From: Parietaria judaica | Taxonomy: Eukaryota; Streptophyta; Magnoliopsida; Rosales; Urticaceae | Assembly: GCA_954871525.1 (NCBI GenBank) | Contig: OX940863.1 | Coordinates: forward strand, 26,734,001 to 26,798,000 | Direction of reading: 5' to 3' | DNA length: 64,000 bases | Shown: piece after piece, positions 24,691 through 36,110 of the stretch | Layout of the letters: each line of letters begins with the position of its first letter | Position numbering within the stretch: the stretch's first letter is position 1 | Notes under the pieces: model-generated | The model's database searches: none | Told to the model about the DNA's origin: nothing | What the model saw: only the letters and a program-made list of their open reading frames with translations | Position numbers and translations under genes: made by a program

Positions 24691-25906
24691 TGTTCATGCT
24701 GAAAATTAGATCACACACTGTAGCAGCGCAATTGCTCGTGTTGGACCGGGCCCAATTCCGTTTGTTGACTTTTTTTGGCTCTTCGGAATGGATCCTTGGC
24801 ACCTTGGGTCAGACAGGCCCTCCGCTGACTGTGGACCACGATCCGGGCCATCCCGCTACCTGACACCGCTGGACCTTGAATGGACAAGGCCGGTTTACAG
24901 GCTTGGGACGACACTCAGACCTGGTCTCCACTTAGGGAAAGTCACAAGCTAGCCTTCGGTGGATCCTAGTAGATCAGACCCTTTACCCGTGTCACCGGTC
25001 CTGGTCCGGGTCCTCCGGTCTATCCACAAAATCAGTATACCTCCACGAGATATAAGACTAAGGGATAGAACGACGACCGCCTGGATGCAGAACCTTTACA
25101 GGGAAGGTCGTAAATCAGTCCAGGATCTGCTCTAAAGTTCCCGCTATAACTGGCTCCTCCGTCTCCGAATCTGGGAAAAAAGAACACGCGAGGTCAGAGA
25201 GAACTGGGGGGGTTGCCCCCGTATCCACCTCTGACGCTTAGCATTAGTAGAGTATTTGAAGGAGCGGAAGTTTTATAAGTATAGCGAGCGTTTATGAGAA
25301 AACTCGAGTTTTTTGAGTGAGTTAGAACGACTTACCGTTTGATTGAATCGAGCTCCTTTTTGTAGGAGGATCCGGGGGTCTCTATGTAATTAAAAGTTAC
25401 TCCGACAAGCCCCCGGGGTAACATTGTATGTTTTTCTGAGTCTCCGCACCGTGGTCAACCTATTGGTGCCAGCCACGTGTACATCCAAGCCTCCACGCGC
25501 CCTCACTCGCAGGTTTCCTGCAACTAAGGTGCAGGTGCATGAGAGACCCTGTGGCGCGCGTGGGAGGCCTCTGGTTCACGTAGGCGCGAATCCCCTGCCA
25601 TATGGCGCGCGTAGGAGCGCGTGAGTACCATGTTGCCCGCCTGGGGCGCGTGGGGACCCGTGGGCCCCACAAAAACTGCTTCAGTCCCCGTTTTAGGGTG
25701 TCGGGGGCGTTCTAAGGCTGTTTTTTTACTTTTGTTTTTGTGTTTTTGCGTAGTTAGATATTTTTAGGAGATTTTAAACACCTCATTCTACGAACACGGG
25801 CCTCCGAAGGGCGTTTTGGTGTCAAAATTTGATTTATTTAATAAAGAAATAATTAATTAAATAATTTTTCTTTACTAAATAACGTTTATAAAAATACACC
25901 ATAACA
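24691..25906 (-). repeat. 5' LTR of the retrotransposon
   Basis: A 1216-bp LTR with TG...CA ends on the plus strand (TGTTCATGCTGAAAATT to CACCATAACA). It contains the TCCGGTC-rich segment missing from the other LTR. A related LTR fragment is also found inside the Mutator-like element at 51017-52440. Confidence 0.9.
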
Positions 25907-25911
25907 ACAAC

Positions 25912-26068
25912 AGTGGGCTATTTACACGACCAGATAATAATAAGGAGACCGTTTATGTCACACTTTTTTTTACAAAGAGACTATTTATACGTCACTACTC
26001 AGCACAAATGTATCATTTGTGTCGATAACTCTTAAATCTTCATCATGCATTTTTTTATATGAAATAGT
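25912..26068. other. Short spacer between two retroelements
   Basis: Non-coding sequence between the ACAAC duplication and the start of LTR A. Confidence 0.5.
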
Positions 26069-26265
26069 TGTTATGTGCATTTTTCGGAACATATAAAAAA
26101 TTTGGCCCCCTTTGGCAAAAGTCAAAGCCCATTAGTGAAAGTCAAAGCCCGCTGACGAAGTCGAAGACCAAAGGCCCAAGACCTAAAGCATTTAGCGAGG
26201 CCTGGAGCTAAAAAAGCGAAGTCGAAGACTAAATGCCCAAGACCCAAAGCATTTGGCGAGGCCCG

Positions 26266-29200
26266 TGTTGGGAATCGGGTCACCAATCTCGTGAATACTA
26301 TCGCGAAATATGCCGTCGAACCGTCCGGGTAACATTTAAAAAATTATTTTAAAGCGGATAAACCTGTTAACAGTACAACGGTTCGAACATCGGATAATAA
26401 CCATATGACAAGATCTGATAAATATTAAGTAGTTTAATATTCATAAATCATTATTAATAATCTAGTCTATAGGAAATAAATAGAAAGCAGTAAATTGTTG
26501 CATTTATTGACCCAATGCATAACACCGTACCTCAATTGTAGACTTCCGGTTGCGCGTTCTGAACTTGGCAGGGCTCCGCTGGTGTTGAGGGAAACACCTG
26601 TGATCTTCCGGGATATTCTCTTGGATTTCTCATACCAAAGCTTGGGCTTCGCCAGTAGGACTCCATCGCAAATTTTAACTGATGGTTCTTTTTGGATTAC
26701 TCGTACCGAAGCGTGGGCTTCGGCAGCAGAACTCCGTCGCAAATTTTAACTGATGGTTCTTTTTAAGCTTCCGGAGAACTAAGTCTTTTAAGCTGAACTA
26801 GAAAAAGGAGATCAGTAGAAAAATTCGCAGACTCTCAGGGAGGGAGAGAGTTAGAATTTTGCTCTTAGGAAAGGTAAGTAAGATGTGTAGAATGAGCTCC
26901 CAATTTATAGGCTCAGACTGTAACTGAATTGGAGAATTCCCTCCCTATTTTTCGAATTCTATATAATTAAATATAATTAATTATTTGAATCCAATGGTCT
27001 AAATTAAATCTTATCTAAATCGAAGGGATATAATTAATTAGGGATTTAATTAAATATGAGAGACTTGGTAAAATTAAAATCCAATCTTATCTTCTTATCA
27101 TCAAATTCGAAATATATATATATATAATTATTTTCGAAAGTCAATTATCTAGATCCAACGGTTGAGATAAATCTTAAACTGATATAATGGACCAAAATGA
27201 TTCAGGATAAAATAAAATATTCTAAGACTTGGTAAAAGTCGTAATTCGATTTTATCCTCATCATAAATTCAAAAATTATAAATTATATATATTATTAATT
27301 AATTTCTAATCCGACGGTAAAGATTAAATCTTAAACCGATCCAACGGATATAATTAATTAACACAAATTCGAAAACCCTAAGCTTGATCACCAAGCTATT
27401 AATTTCGAATTAGGGATAGCGTTAAAATCAATTATCTTAATCCAACGGTTGATGTTAAATCCTAACCGATCCAATGGATTAAATTGAGTTTAATGTTTTT
27501 ATCAAATACCAAAACATTTGGTACTTATACCGCAATTATGAAAAGTCCAAAACCAATTCATGCGTGAATCAGTTCCACCATCCAAGGCTGCAATCCGATT
27601 AATTATTAATCTATTAATATATGTATTTAAATATATAAATATATATTTATTATTAATATAAATCAATTAATTACTAATAAAGATATTGATAATTAAATTA
27701 TATTAATATTTACTGATCTCAATATCACACATTCAAATGTCATGGTGCCACACCATTATTTAAATTCGTGACATGTGGTTTAATTTCATAGTTTTACCGA
27801 AACAATCATAAACTTAGAAGTTCTCTAAATCACAAACCGTACGTCGAAACGACTCGGTTCCAAAAGCAAAGTTTGTTAGAATTTAATTTCCAACAACTTT
27901 TATGTGAACAGAAAATCCAAATTCTACTTTTGCCAGTTAATATATGTATTTATGTTGTCAGTTAATTTCGATTACCAAGATATAGTACTTTTGCCACGCT
28001 ACTGATAAAACTATCTGATGTCTGACACAGACTTCAGTTTTATACATCTTGCCAAATGATCAAACATCTCAAAATGTTCCTATCACGTACGTATCATTCG
28101 TTACGGAGCTATCCTGGGGACCATGGACCCGTATCACTTAAGCTCCAACGAACTGCTAGGATGTTCGTCAAACTTCGGTGTAATTCAACTATAAACCCGA
28201 GACTGCACTCTTTAATGATACATTATATATTATTCCCTTTATTACAACAAGGTATCCATTGATGCAATTAAATTCGGGTTATTGATCTTTCACTTGATGA
28301 TCCACACACGAGCAGGCAGTTTTTACCGTTTTGCCTCTCATTGCATTTTTCTCCTTGACTCGGTCAGTAATATCGTGAGTAACCTACTTATGGTTTAGAT
28401 TCATAAGTTACGCACGGGTACCTCTCACTTCTCACCACCGACAACCAAGAGAATCATCATGACTCTATAGAGAGCTGTGTGATGCCCATGTCTAGAACCG
28501 AGCTACCCTTTCTGTTGACTATCATGTTCCCAAAATAATAGTGTTGGGAACAGCAGTAACAATGTGTTCTTTAACGGTTAAATAAAAGAACAATTAAGCC
28601 AACAGCTCTGACTCAAGATCACTCAGGACTTAGATCGAATATCCATTTGATCATCTACTAGTGACTCAACTCCAAATTATCAGTGACGGTCTTATATGAT
28701 AACTTCTCGAGTTTAAGTCAGTTCCAGTCTAGTATGAAGACACTCCATACTTAATGCACTTGATGAGTCGGTTTTATACCGATAAATTGAGTACTTTCAC
28801 TTAGCGTTTTGTTTATCCAAGAGCCATTTAATGTGTTTTTTTTTTGTGTTTTTGTTTGTTTTAGAGTTACATGAGTGGATTGTGATTTGATTGAAGATCA
28901 AGATGAATAGAGTCATTTGGATGAAGTTTTACATACCCGAAAATCCGAAATTGAGAATACCAGGCAGCAGCTTGGTGCCGCGGCACAGATTTTCGGTGCC
29001 CCAGCAAGAACCTCAGAATTAACCTTGTGCCCCAGCACAGAATTTCACGTGCCCCAGCACCACTGTTTCGCGAATTAGGTTACTTTTAGCATAATCTTAA
29101 CCTAATGAGGAGGCTATATAAGGAAATCATGAAGAGAGATTAAGTGACGAATTTTGGGAGAGAAAAACATCACAAGAGGCTAGGAAACGCGAAGAGCGCC

Positions 29201-30383
29201 ATTGGAGATCGGGTTTTGCGAAGAAGAACGGTGGAGACGAAGAGCTTGACAGATTCTCTCCATTAGTATCATCTTCTTTGCTGAATTTTCTTTCTCCATA
29301 ATGTTTCTCTTTGTGATTTATTTATGCTCTAGATTCATCATGAGCTAAGCCGTTCATAGGATTGCAATCGGAACTCACATGTAGCTTGATTTTGGTTATC
29401 GTTTCTTTGATTAATGACAATTGCTTAAGTTTGTTTATTCTATCATTTTCTTCATGCTTTTAATTGCTTGATTACCAATTAAATTGATTTAGTAAACCTT
29501 AGGAACTTTGAGAAAAGGAAATTTGTGTTTAGCCGTATATAGGATGACACATGATCTATGATAATAATCTTGAGTTTATATAGGATAGGAATATACCTAT
29601 GTAACATGTGTAACCCGTTAAGAACACATGCTTAATGAATCGTTCGTAATTTAATTCACATAGGAATATAATGAGTTAGTTAAGAAAGATAACTCAAATT
29701 GAATATCGGAAGAGTTCTTTTTTTGCATTAGGGGTCTTGGTTAACAACTTCTAGCAATTTAATGATCGAAGGAATGATATGAAGAATCGGGTGAAGTGTT
29801 GAGGAATGATTGCGATCCTATATTTCCCTATTTGTCCAAATCTTTCAATTTTTAGTTTTTAGTTATTAGTTTTCTTTAGTTATTTAATTGATTATATTTA
29901 AAATTTATTTGTTTAGATAAAATTAAAGTGACATAAAACTAGTAATTAGCAAAATTAATAGTAACAATTCTCCGTGGGATCGATTTTTCTTATCATTATA
30001 TTACTTGTTTTCGATACGTATACTTGCGTAGAAAATTCACAACAGCACTTCTAGTGAGTGTGACACACACTTAATCCAAAATAGGATTATATCACTTAGT
30101 CACATTAATGACCTTATACGATTAATGGGCTCCCACCCAATTAATCAGGTCACGGACATTTTAAGTTCATTTATCATGATTATTAATTCTTCCTCACATT
30201 GACTCGGTTGTGATATTAATAACATAATTGCATCCTTTATGAATTAAGGAACAAAACATTCTATTTTACTCTACCAGAAACTATAATAAGATTAACATAA
30301 TAAACACCATCTTTTGTTCAATGACTTGTTATAATCTTTTTTAAGTGGAATAAAATAGCTTGTTTAAGGACACATGTCCAACA
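26266..30383 (-). mobile_element. Solo LTR 'B', minus strand, containing another LTR
   Basis: Plus-strand ends are TGTTGGGAATCGGGTCACC and CATGTCCAACA, flanked by GCCCG (26261-26265) and GACCG (30384-30388). The reverse complement matches the solo LTR at 53580-55272, including the start (TGTTGGACATGTGTCC), the CCATGGTCCCCAGGATAGC block and the CGAAGCCCACGCTTCGG block. After removing the nested insertion this copy is still about 1.1 kb longer, mostly from repeated (A)TCCAACGGTTGA-like units at about 26940-27480 (U3 side). Confidence 0.85.
28761..30044 (+). mobile_element. Solo LTR 'C' nested in LTR B (1284 bp)
   Basis: It runs TGATGAGTCGG to AAATTCACAACA and is flanked by a perfect 5-bp duplication GCACT (28756-28760, 30045-30049). 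It interrupts LTR B exactly where the uninterrupted copy reads through. GGCTATATAAGG (about 29111) is the probable TATA box, and TCTCCGTGGGATCGATTTT with ACTTGCGTAG near the 3' end is typical of Ty3/Gypsy LTR termini. U3 contains short GTGCC(C)CAGCAC repeats (28973-29070). Confidence 0.88.
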
Positions 30384-30795
30384 GACCGGAGCTAAAAAGG
30401 CGAAGTCGAAGACCAAAGGCCCAAGACTCAAAGCATTTGGCGAGGTCCGGAGCTAAAAAGGCAAAGAAGACACAACCCTTGATCGAAAACGCACCTCCTG
30501 GCAAGGTACCCTGGCGAGGTACCTTGCCCTGGCGAACCACCTCGCCATGACGAGCCTCCTGGCGAGGTCCCGGGACGAACCTCTGGCAAAGTACCTCGCC
30601 CTGGCGAACCACCTCGCCATAACATGACGAAGGGATAACTCACAATTATTCCACACGACGAGGAGATCTGAGCTTACGAAGACCCTTCGGAAGTCCCCTA
30701 GATTCCCCCGGACTCAACATACAAGCTCGCGGACACCCGGAAGACACCAGAGGCGAGCTATGGAGCACCGACGAATCACTCGCCGTGGCAAAGAG

Positions 30796-32269
30796 CAGGG
30801 CCGGCCCTGAGGTAAGGTGAGCTAGGCGCCGGCCTAGGGCCCCCGATTTTAAAGGCCCCTTTCTCTGACCATCGACCGGGAGTAAAAATAAACGACGAAC
30901 ACTCGAACGCCATTGAAGATGATGTTATTGTCTGTAAATGTGCAAAGGTTGAAGAAAGAGAATTTTAAAAAGTTACTAAATATTATCGATACCATGGTTT
31001 TAAATATCCGGATATGTCCTCGATATATCCACGACGTGCCCAGAAAATGAGAAGTGCGATACGATATTCGTAGAAAATCGATATATCCATTTATTCCCAT
31101 TTATCCGTCGGCAAGCGTCGATATATCTGTAAAATAGAGAGTACGAAACGACATCGATATCAGCATTTAAATCGTGCTTCATATTTATGTTTGTACTCTA
31201 TGACTTTGTTATAATGCCTAGCTTATTTTATATAATGTCGACATTATGTTACGAGGTATGACTTTTATGTTATATGTTTGTGTTATATTATGATTTATGA
31301 GTGTTTTCTACGCTATGACTATGTGTCATATTTATTAAATTGGTAATTTAGAAACTATATAAAAATATAATTGAAATACTAAAAATATTTTCGGAAATAC
31401 CCGTCGCTTTTTTATCGGCATGCGATATATCCGCGAAATTATGCGATATTCTCGGCAAGCGATATATCTTTTTCTTCGGATTTATCAATCGGCATGCCCG
31501 TCGGCAAGCGATGTATCCGTAAATTGGAGAGTGCGAAACGATATCGATATCGATATTTAGAACCTTGGATACAATACAAGTGGTGGGACCTATGTAATTA
31601 CTTATTTTATTTTATTTACTTTTCTTTTTATTTTTATCTTTATTTGTATCATGTCACGTGTAAGAACAAAAATGGGAGTCTTTTCAATTTTATTTTTTTC
31701 TTATAAATTTGGAACGATACTTAAATTTAATTTTAAACATGAGATTAAATTGTTATATGTATTATTCTTTCACCCACCATTAAATGATATGATTATGATG
31801 TGTGTTTGTTGATAATTCTTTCCATCAATTTCATTCGTTGCCTAGAAACAATCTTATAAAATTCACATTTTTCTATTCATTTCAAATAAATTATGAATAA
31901 TAACAGTGTTTTAATCTAACATGCATATTATCAACACAATCATTTTTTCATATGGTACCATGCTACTTTTATATAGAGTTTTTATACTATAATTTATTAT
32001 TATTTAATTAAAATAAAGTAATTAGCAATAGATTTTTTTTGTTCTTTTTACTTTGTCAATGTCATTTTTTTTTCTACAAAAAATTCACATCGTAAATTTT
32101 AAATTTTAAATATAGTTGAAACTTATAATATTATTAGTGATTAATTGTTAACACACATAACTACTACTGTAAGAAAAATAAGTCTTTTGATATAATATTT
32201 AAATATATTTTTTAGGGGCCTATAAATATTATTTCGCCTAGGGCCTCGGAAATGTCAGGGCCGGCCCTG
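30796..32269. mobile_element. hAT element with CAGGGCCGGCCCTG ends, nested in LTR A
   Basis: Both ends are the 14-bp sequence CAGGGCCGGCCCTG (itself palindromic) continuing inward with GAGG/CCTAGGGCC motifs. The flanks GCAAAGAG (30788-30795) and GCAAGGAG (32270-32277) are an 8-bp duplication with one mismatch. No transposase is present. A smaller hAT element sits inside it. Confidence 0.87.
30993..31567 (+). mobile_element. Non-autonomous hAT (CATGG/CAAGG family) nested in another hAT
   Basis: Ends CATGGTTTTAAATATCC and GATATTTAGAACCTTG match the element at 58527-60379. The interior contains CGATATATCC, CGGCAAGCGATATATC and GTGCGAAACGATATCG, as in that copy. GATAC precedes the left end and begins the right flank (GATACAAT), so the 8-bp duplication may have lost three bases on the left. 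Confidence 0.75.
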
Positions 32270-33206
32270 GCAAGGAGCCGCGGCAAGCCCCACTGGCAAG
32301 GAGAAATTCGCAGCCCCCCGTGTAATTATTAGGAATTGGTTTTCGTATAAATAGGAGGTTTCCTCTCCTCATTTCAACACACTCACTCAAAACTGCCTCA
32401 GGAGCTTCTCTTTCTACTTTCTCTCTCTACAATTTCGCCTTCTCCTTGGGTGGAACTTCGGGAAGTCCTCTAGATTCCCCTAGCCTCGCCAAGAAAGGTC
32501 CGAATAGAGAATTTGGAGTCGACGAGAGTCTAAGTTGGCCAGAGGAGTTGTTCGACGAGTCGACGAAGACCTCCCTCGCCAGTCAAGGCCCTCGCCACAA
32601 CGAGCTCACCAACACCCGCGCCGTCTACTATGACACCCTCGCCGGTAATACCCTCGCCATTCGGCTAAAGGTCACCCCCGGGCAGCCAACAATATCGGCA
32701 CTTCCGACGAGTCAAACCACATCGTCATTCACCCGCTGTTTATTACTAACCCTAAACTACGTGGGACCTAATTCTCTTAAACAGAGATACGTAGGCAGCC
32801 TCGCCCAACCATAAGTGACGGGGCACGGGCCCGATCTTCCCTTGCCACAGGAGCTCGCGAAGGAAGGAAAATCACGAAGAATCATCAAGAACACTCGGAG
32901 CTTCGCCAAGACAGGAGTTCGTCTAGACGAAGAGCTTCGACAAGACAGGAGTTCGCCTAGACGAGGAGCTTTGCCAAGACAAGGACTTCGCTTAGACGAG
33001 AAGCTTTGCCAAGACGAGGAGCTGGCCAAGGAAGGCCAAGAGTATCCCGGAAGCTCGCCCAAGACGAAGGACTCGCGTCCAGCTTTGACGATCATCAGTT
33101 GACCCGCGTTGACTCAGCATTCAATTATCCACGTGTTCACCGGGTCCAGCTCGGGGCCCGAACCTTGGATCCGACTTTAAGTTAAAGCCATTTTTAAGCA
33201 TTAACA

Positions 33207-33484
33207 ATATTTCTGTTTCAATATTTTGGGGCCAAATGTGCATGTTTAATTTTCTTTTACGGTATTAGAGTATATACCGTAATGTTAGAATATATGTTAA
33301 TCACTAGACTCTTCAAATTTCAATTCTTGTAATTAATTTTAATATGCCCTTGCACCAATCTACTAGGAACATCAACTATGAACGACCCGTTATCTTTAAT
33401 GAAAACTTGTATAATCTGTGTAAAAGGTGAATACGATTTGAGCCTCAAAATTAGTCGAGTTATATAGAACCAAATTCAAATAAT
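33207..33484. other. Short non-coding spacer
   Basis: Nothing identified. ATTTTGGGGCCAAATG just after LTR A faintly resembles a primer-binding region and could be a remnant of the interior. Confidence 0.3.
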
Positions 33485-33489
33485 ATTCA

Positions 33490-34178
33490 TGTAGGAAATC
33501 AGTCGTCTTCCGAAAGAGAAAAATACAAGCAGAGATAATAAATTTAGAGAGAAAAGAAAAGTTTGAGAGCAAATTTGTGTTGCTTTCTCTGTTATTGTGT
33601 CGTTTTCTTCCTTTTCTTCAAGGCAGCTGCTTCTTCTCCAACGCACCGGCTTCACGAACCAGAGCATGGTCGAGTGCCTTCGTTTCTGCAAAATAAAAGT
33701 GAGAGAACCGCCGAGGCACGTTTGACGCTTTCCTTAAAACTGATTCGCCCCGTACGGCGTCGGTTTCCCAGGATACAACGGCGTCCGAGCACTCCGAAGT
33801 GATCGGCGAACTGATCTGTGTAAGCGTTCTATTACCCAGCGATTTGGAAAGCTTAAAGGTATTTTGAAGTTGCTTAGAATGAAACCGGATAGCAAGCTTC
33901 GAGGAAATTTCTGAGTATTTTGTAAACAATTTTTGTCTTAGGTGTGTCTAATGAAAACCGAGATTGCTTCAATTTATAGATGTGTTTTTGGGGCTTTGAA
34001 TTGATTCCCTAATCAATTCCTAAACGTTCACATGAGTGTTAATATCAGAATAAATTTCTGAACGTTGCTATTAACTCATAATAACACTGAATTTCTTACT
34101 CATGAACGTTAGCTGTTAATTTGGCACTTATGCTTTTGATTTGCATTTATTTGCAGTTATTTTGCAAATATTCCAACA
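33490..34178 (-). mobile_element. Solo LTR (689 bp)
   Basis: It runs TGTAGGAAATCAG to AATATTCCAACA on the plus strand with a perfect 5-bp duplication ATTCA (33485-33489, 34179-34183). It shares CAGGATACAACGG, CGGCGAACTG and TTCAATTTATAGATG with the solo LTR at 14846-15583, so both belong to one family. A reversed TATA element (TTTATAGATG, about 33975) gives the minus orientation. Confidence 0.88.
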
Positions 34179-34183
34179 ATTCA

Positions 34184-34876
34184 TACATATATAATTTTAC
34201 ACAAAATATTTAATATGTAATTTCTCTAACTTCCTTATATGTTCTATTAATGAAATCAGATTATAATGCTTATTACGATAAAATAAAATAAAATCATGTA
34301 CGACACAAATATTTTGTTTTATTATTTTTAAATTAAAAAATTTATTTATTATTAAGTCTCACATGAATAAGACATCAGAACTTAGCACAATTTAAAAAAA
34401 AAAATCATGGATTATTCTTTTTATTGTCAATTTAGTTTAATGTAGAGCCTCATGATACTTCAGAGAATATTAAAGCTCGTTAAACACAAATGAACACACT
34501 AAATAGTCATCGTCTAAAGGAACATGTTAAGTTTAAAAAATATATAGATTACTATATTCTTTATCAATCAATTTTAAAATAAAATCATATAGAAATTGAC
34601 ACCACCAAAAATATGTCAATGTTGTTGAGCCTTGTCAGTTGTGGCCGATTTCCACCGACAAAATATTACCATCGTTTTCTTGAACCTCATTTTTCACTAT
34701 CAAATCAATGCAGATAATTAGCCTTTTGTTGGCCCCAAACGTCAAACCGATTTATTGCTACAATATCTCGAACAACTACAAGAACTACTATCACTATGCA
34801 ATTGCACATTTGCACTGTAATAATACTTGTCATCAAACTGTAGAATAATATTACAGCAATTATTAACTAAATAATG
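34184..34876. other. AT-rich non-coding stretch
   Basis: No gene or element identified. Confidence 0.45.
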
Positions 34877-34880
34877 TATT

Positions 34881-34982
34881 AATATTGAAAAGTCACTTTA
34901 CGTGATTTATGCGGATTAACGAGATAGTTTATTAATATTGAAAAGTCAGTTTACGTGATTTATGTGGATTAACGAGATAGTT
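34881..34982. repeat. 53-bp direct duplication
   Basis: AATATTGAAAAGTCA...GATTAACGAGATAGTTT occurs twice back to back (starts 34881 and 34934) with only two or three differences. Confidence 0.9.
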
Positions 34983-36110
34983 ACCAAACACAACGCGGAA
35001 AGTAATAAAGAGACACGCGATGTTTTGGTAACGCAGTTCGATACCTATCTACCTCTGCGGGGCCCTCGCCCAGATTAATCACCAATAAAGTTTACAAGCA
35101 CCAATTACTAGGTAAGTAAAATAGCTAAAGAAAAAGTGCTCCCCCTGGAGCTATAGCTGATAGAACAGCTTGGTCTTGAAACGGTGATGGAGTCCCGACT
35201 TGTGACGGTGGTCACTTCCCTCCTGGAAGTCGGACTCAGCAAGATCCCCTTGCTATAATCGACTAGGCCTGAATCCCTCAGACTCGTTCTGCGAACACGG
35301 TCGACACCTCCTCCCGAGGATTTAAGTTTGAGCTCCGACTTGTGACGGTGGTCACTTCCCTTATGGAATCGGACTCAGCAAGATCCCCTTGATATTGTTG
35401 ACGTAAGACTGAATCCTTCAGTCCGGTTCTTCACAACACTGTCGACACCTCTCCCGAGGCAGGATGTTCGATCATAAAACACCGTTCTGTGAAAGCTGAT
35501 AACCTTGATGAAATTGACGGCAAGGTTAAACTCTGAAGGGACAACGTGAGACTTATTTGTGCAGCGTGCAGACCTTGTGTAGCGTCCCTTCGAATGTTCT
35601 TGACGAACAACAAGCTTGGTCTTGTGGATGACGTGAAAACTGCAAGCTTGATTTGAGGTTGTATATGAAGAACAACCTTCGTGAGCTCTCTGTGTATTTT
35701 CTCTGGACTTTAGGCTTGGAGAACTGAGGAAGAAAGATGCCAATAATACGTATTTAATAAGTCAAATTCGTAGCTCCCTTTTCCCCTCAAAATAGCAACT
35801 AATTCCCAAGATTTAAGGAATAATAAATATAAATATAAATCATTAATCTTGGAAATAAATCATTAAATGATTAGAGTCAATCCAGAGAGAATATAGCCCA
35901 TGAAATTCGCTCAAATCTATTGAAGAAAAACGTGTAAACTTTTCATGAAATTCGCAACAATCTGAGACGATTTCGACTACATGATGAGCTGTAGTTACGA
36001 TTGTAGCTGATAATGTTTCAACTGTAGTCACCAAAATAGCCAACACAATAAATAACAGCAGAACCTGTTTCTTCAAATATTATATTTAAGACGAAGATTA
36101 GGTTATTTAT
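34983..36110 (-). mobile_element. Probable LTR-element remnant with 140-bp tandem duplication
   Basis: Plus strand begins ACCAAACACAACGCGG and continues through CGATGTTTTGGTAACGCAG, CTCTGCGGGGCC and AGTGCTCCCCCTGGAG, with a reversed AT-rich promoter-like zone at 35750-35860. This pattern is common in plant LTR elements read from the other strand. Within it a 140-bp unit (CGACTTGTGACGGTGGTCAC...CTCCCGAGG) starts at 35196 and again at 35336. Ends and TSD were not found, so the identification is inference. The 122-codon minus-strand frame here shows no domain. Confidence 0.4.

Larger units (their letters stand above)
21386..25906 (-). mobile_element. Complete non-autonomous Gypsy-type LTR retrotransposon
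   Basis: Two direct LTRs (21386-22400 and 24691-25906) start TGTT and end CA on the plus strand. The whole is flanked by the perfect 5-bp duplication ACAAC (21381-21385 and 25907-25911). It runs on the minus strand, so the right LTR is the 5' one. Just inside it, on the minus strand, lies TTTTGGCGCTAGAAGG, whose TGGCGC is a plausible primer-binding site. The 2.3-kb interior holds only decayed gag and no protease, RT, RNase H or integrase, so it would need proteins from a relative. LTR lengths differ (1015 and 1216 bp), the left having lost a block around the TCCGGTC segment. Confidence 0.92.
26069..33206 (+). mobile_element. Solo LTR 'A' split by four nested insertions
   Basis: The LTR starts TGTTATGTGCATTTTTC and ends GCATTAACA; flanks are ATAGT (26064-26068) and ATATT (33207-33211), a 5-bp duplication with one mismatch. 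Its segments (26069-26265, 30389-30795, 32278-33206) align with the minus-strand copy at 55553-57225. TATAAATAGGAGG at about 32347 is the likely LTR TATA box. Removing the insertions leaves about 1.5 kb. Blocks of GCTTCGCCAAGAC-type degenerate repeats make the last 350 bp repetitive and generate spurious open frames. Confidence 0.75.

Noticed and set aside
35375..35743. 122-codon minus-strand open frame
   Set aside because: Lies across a 140-bp tandem duplication in probable LTR DNA, with no recognisable motif.
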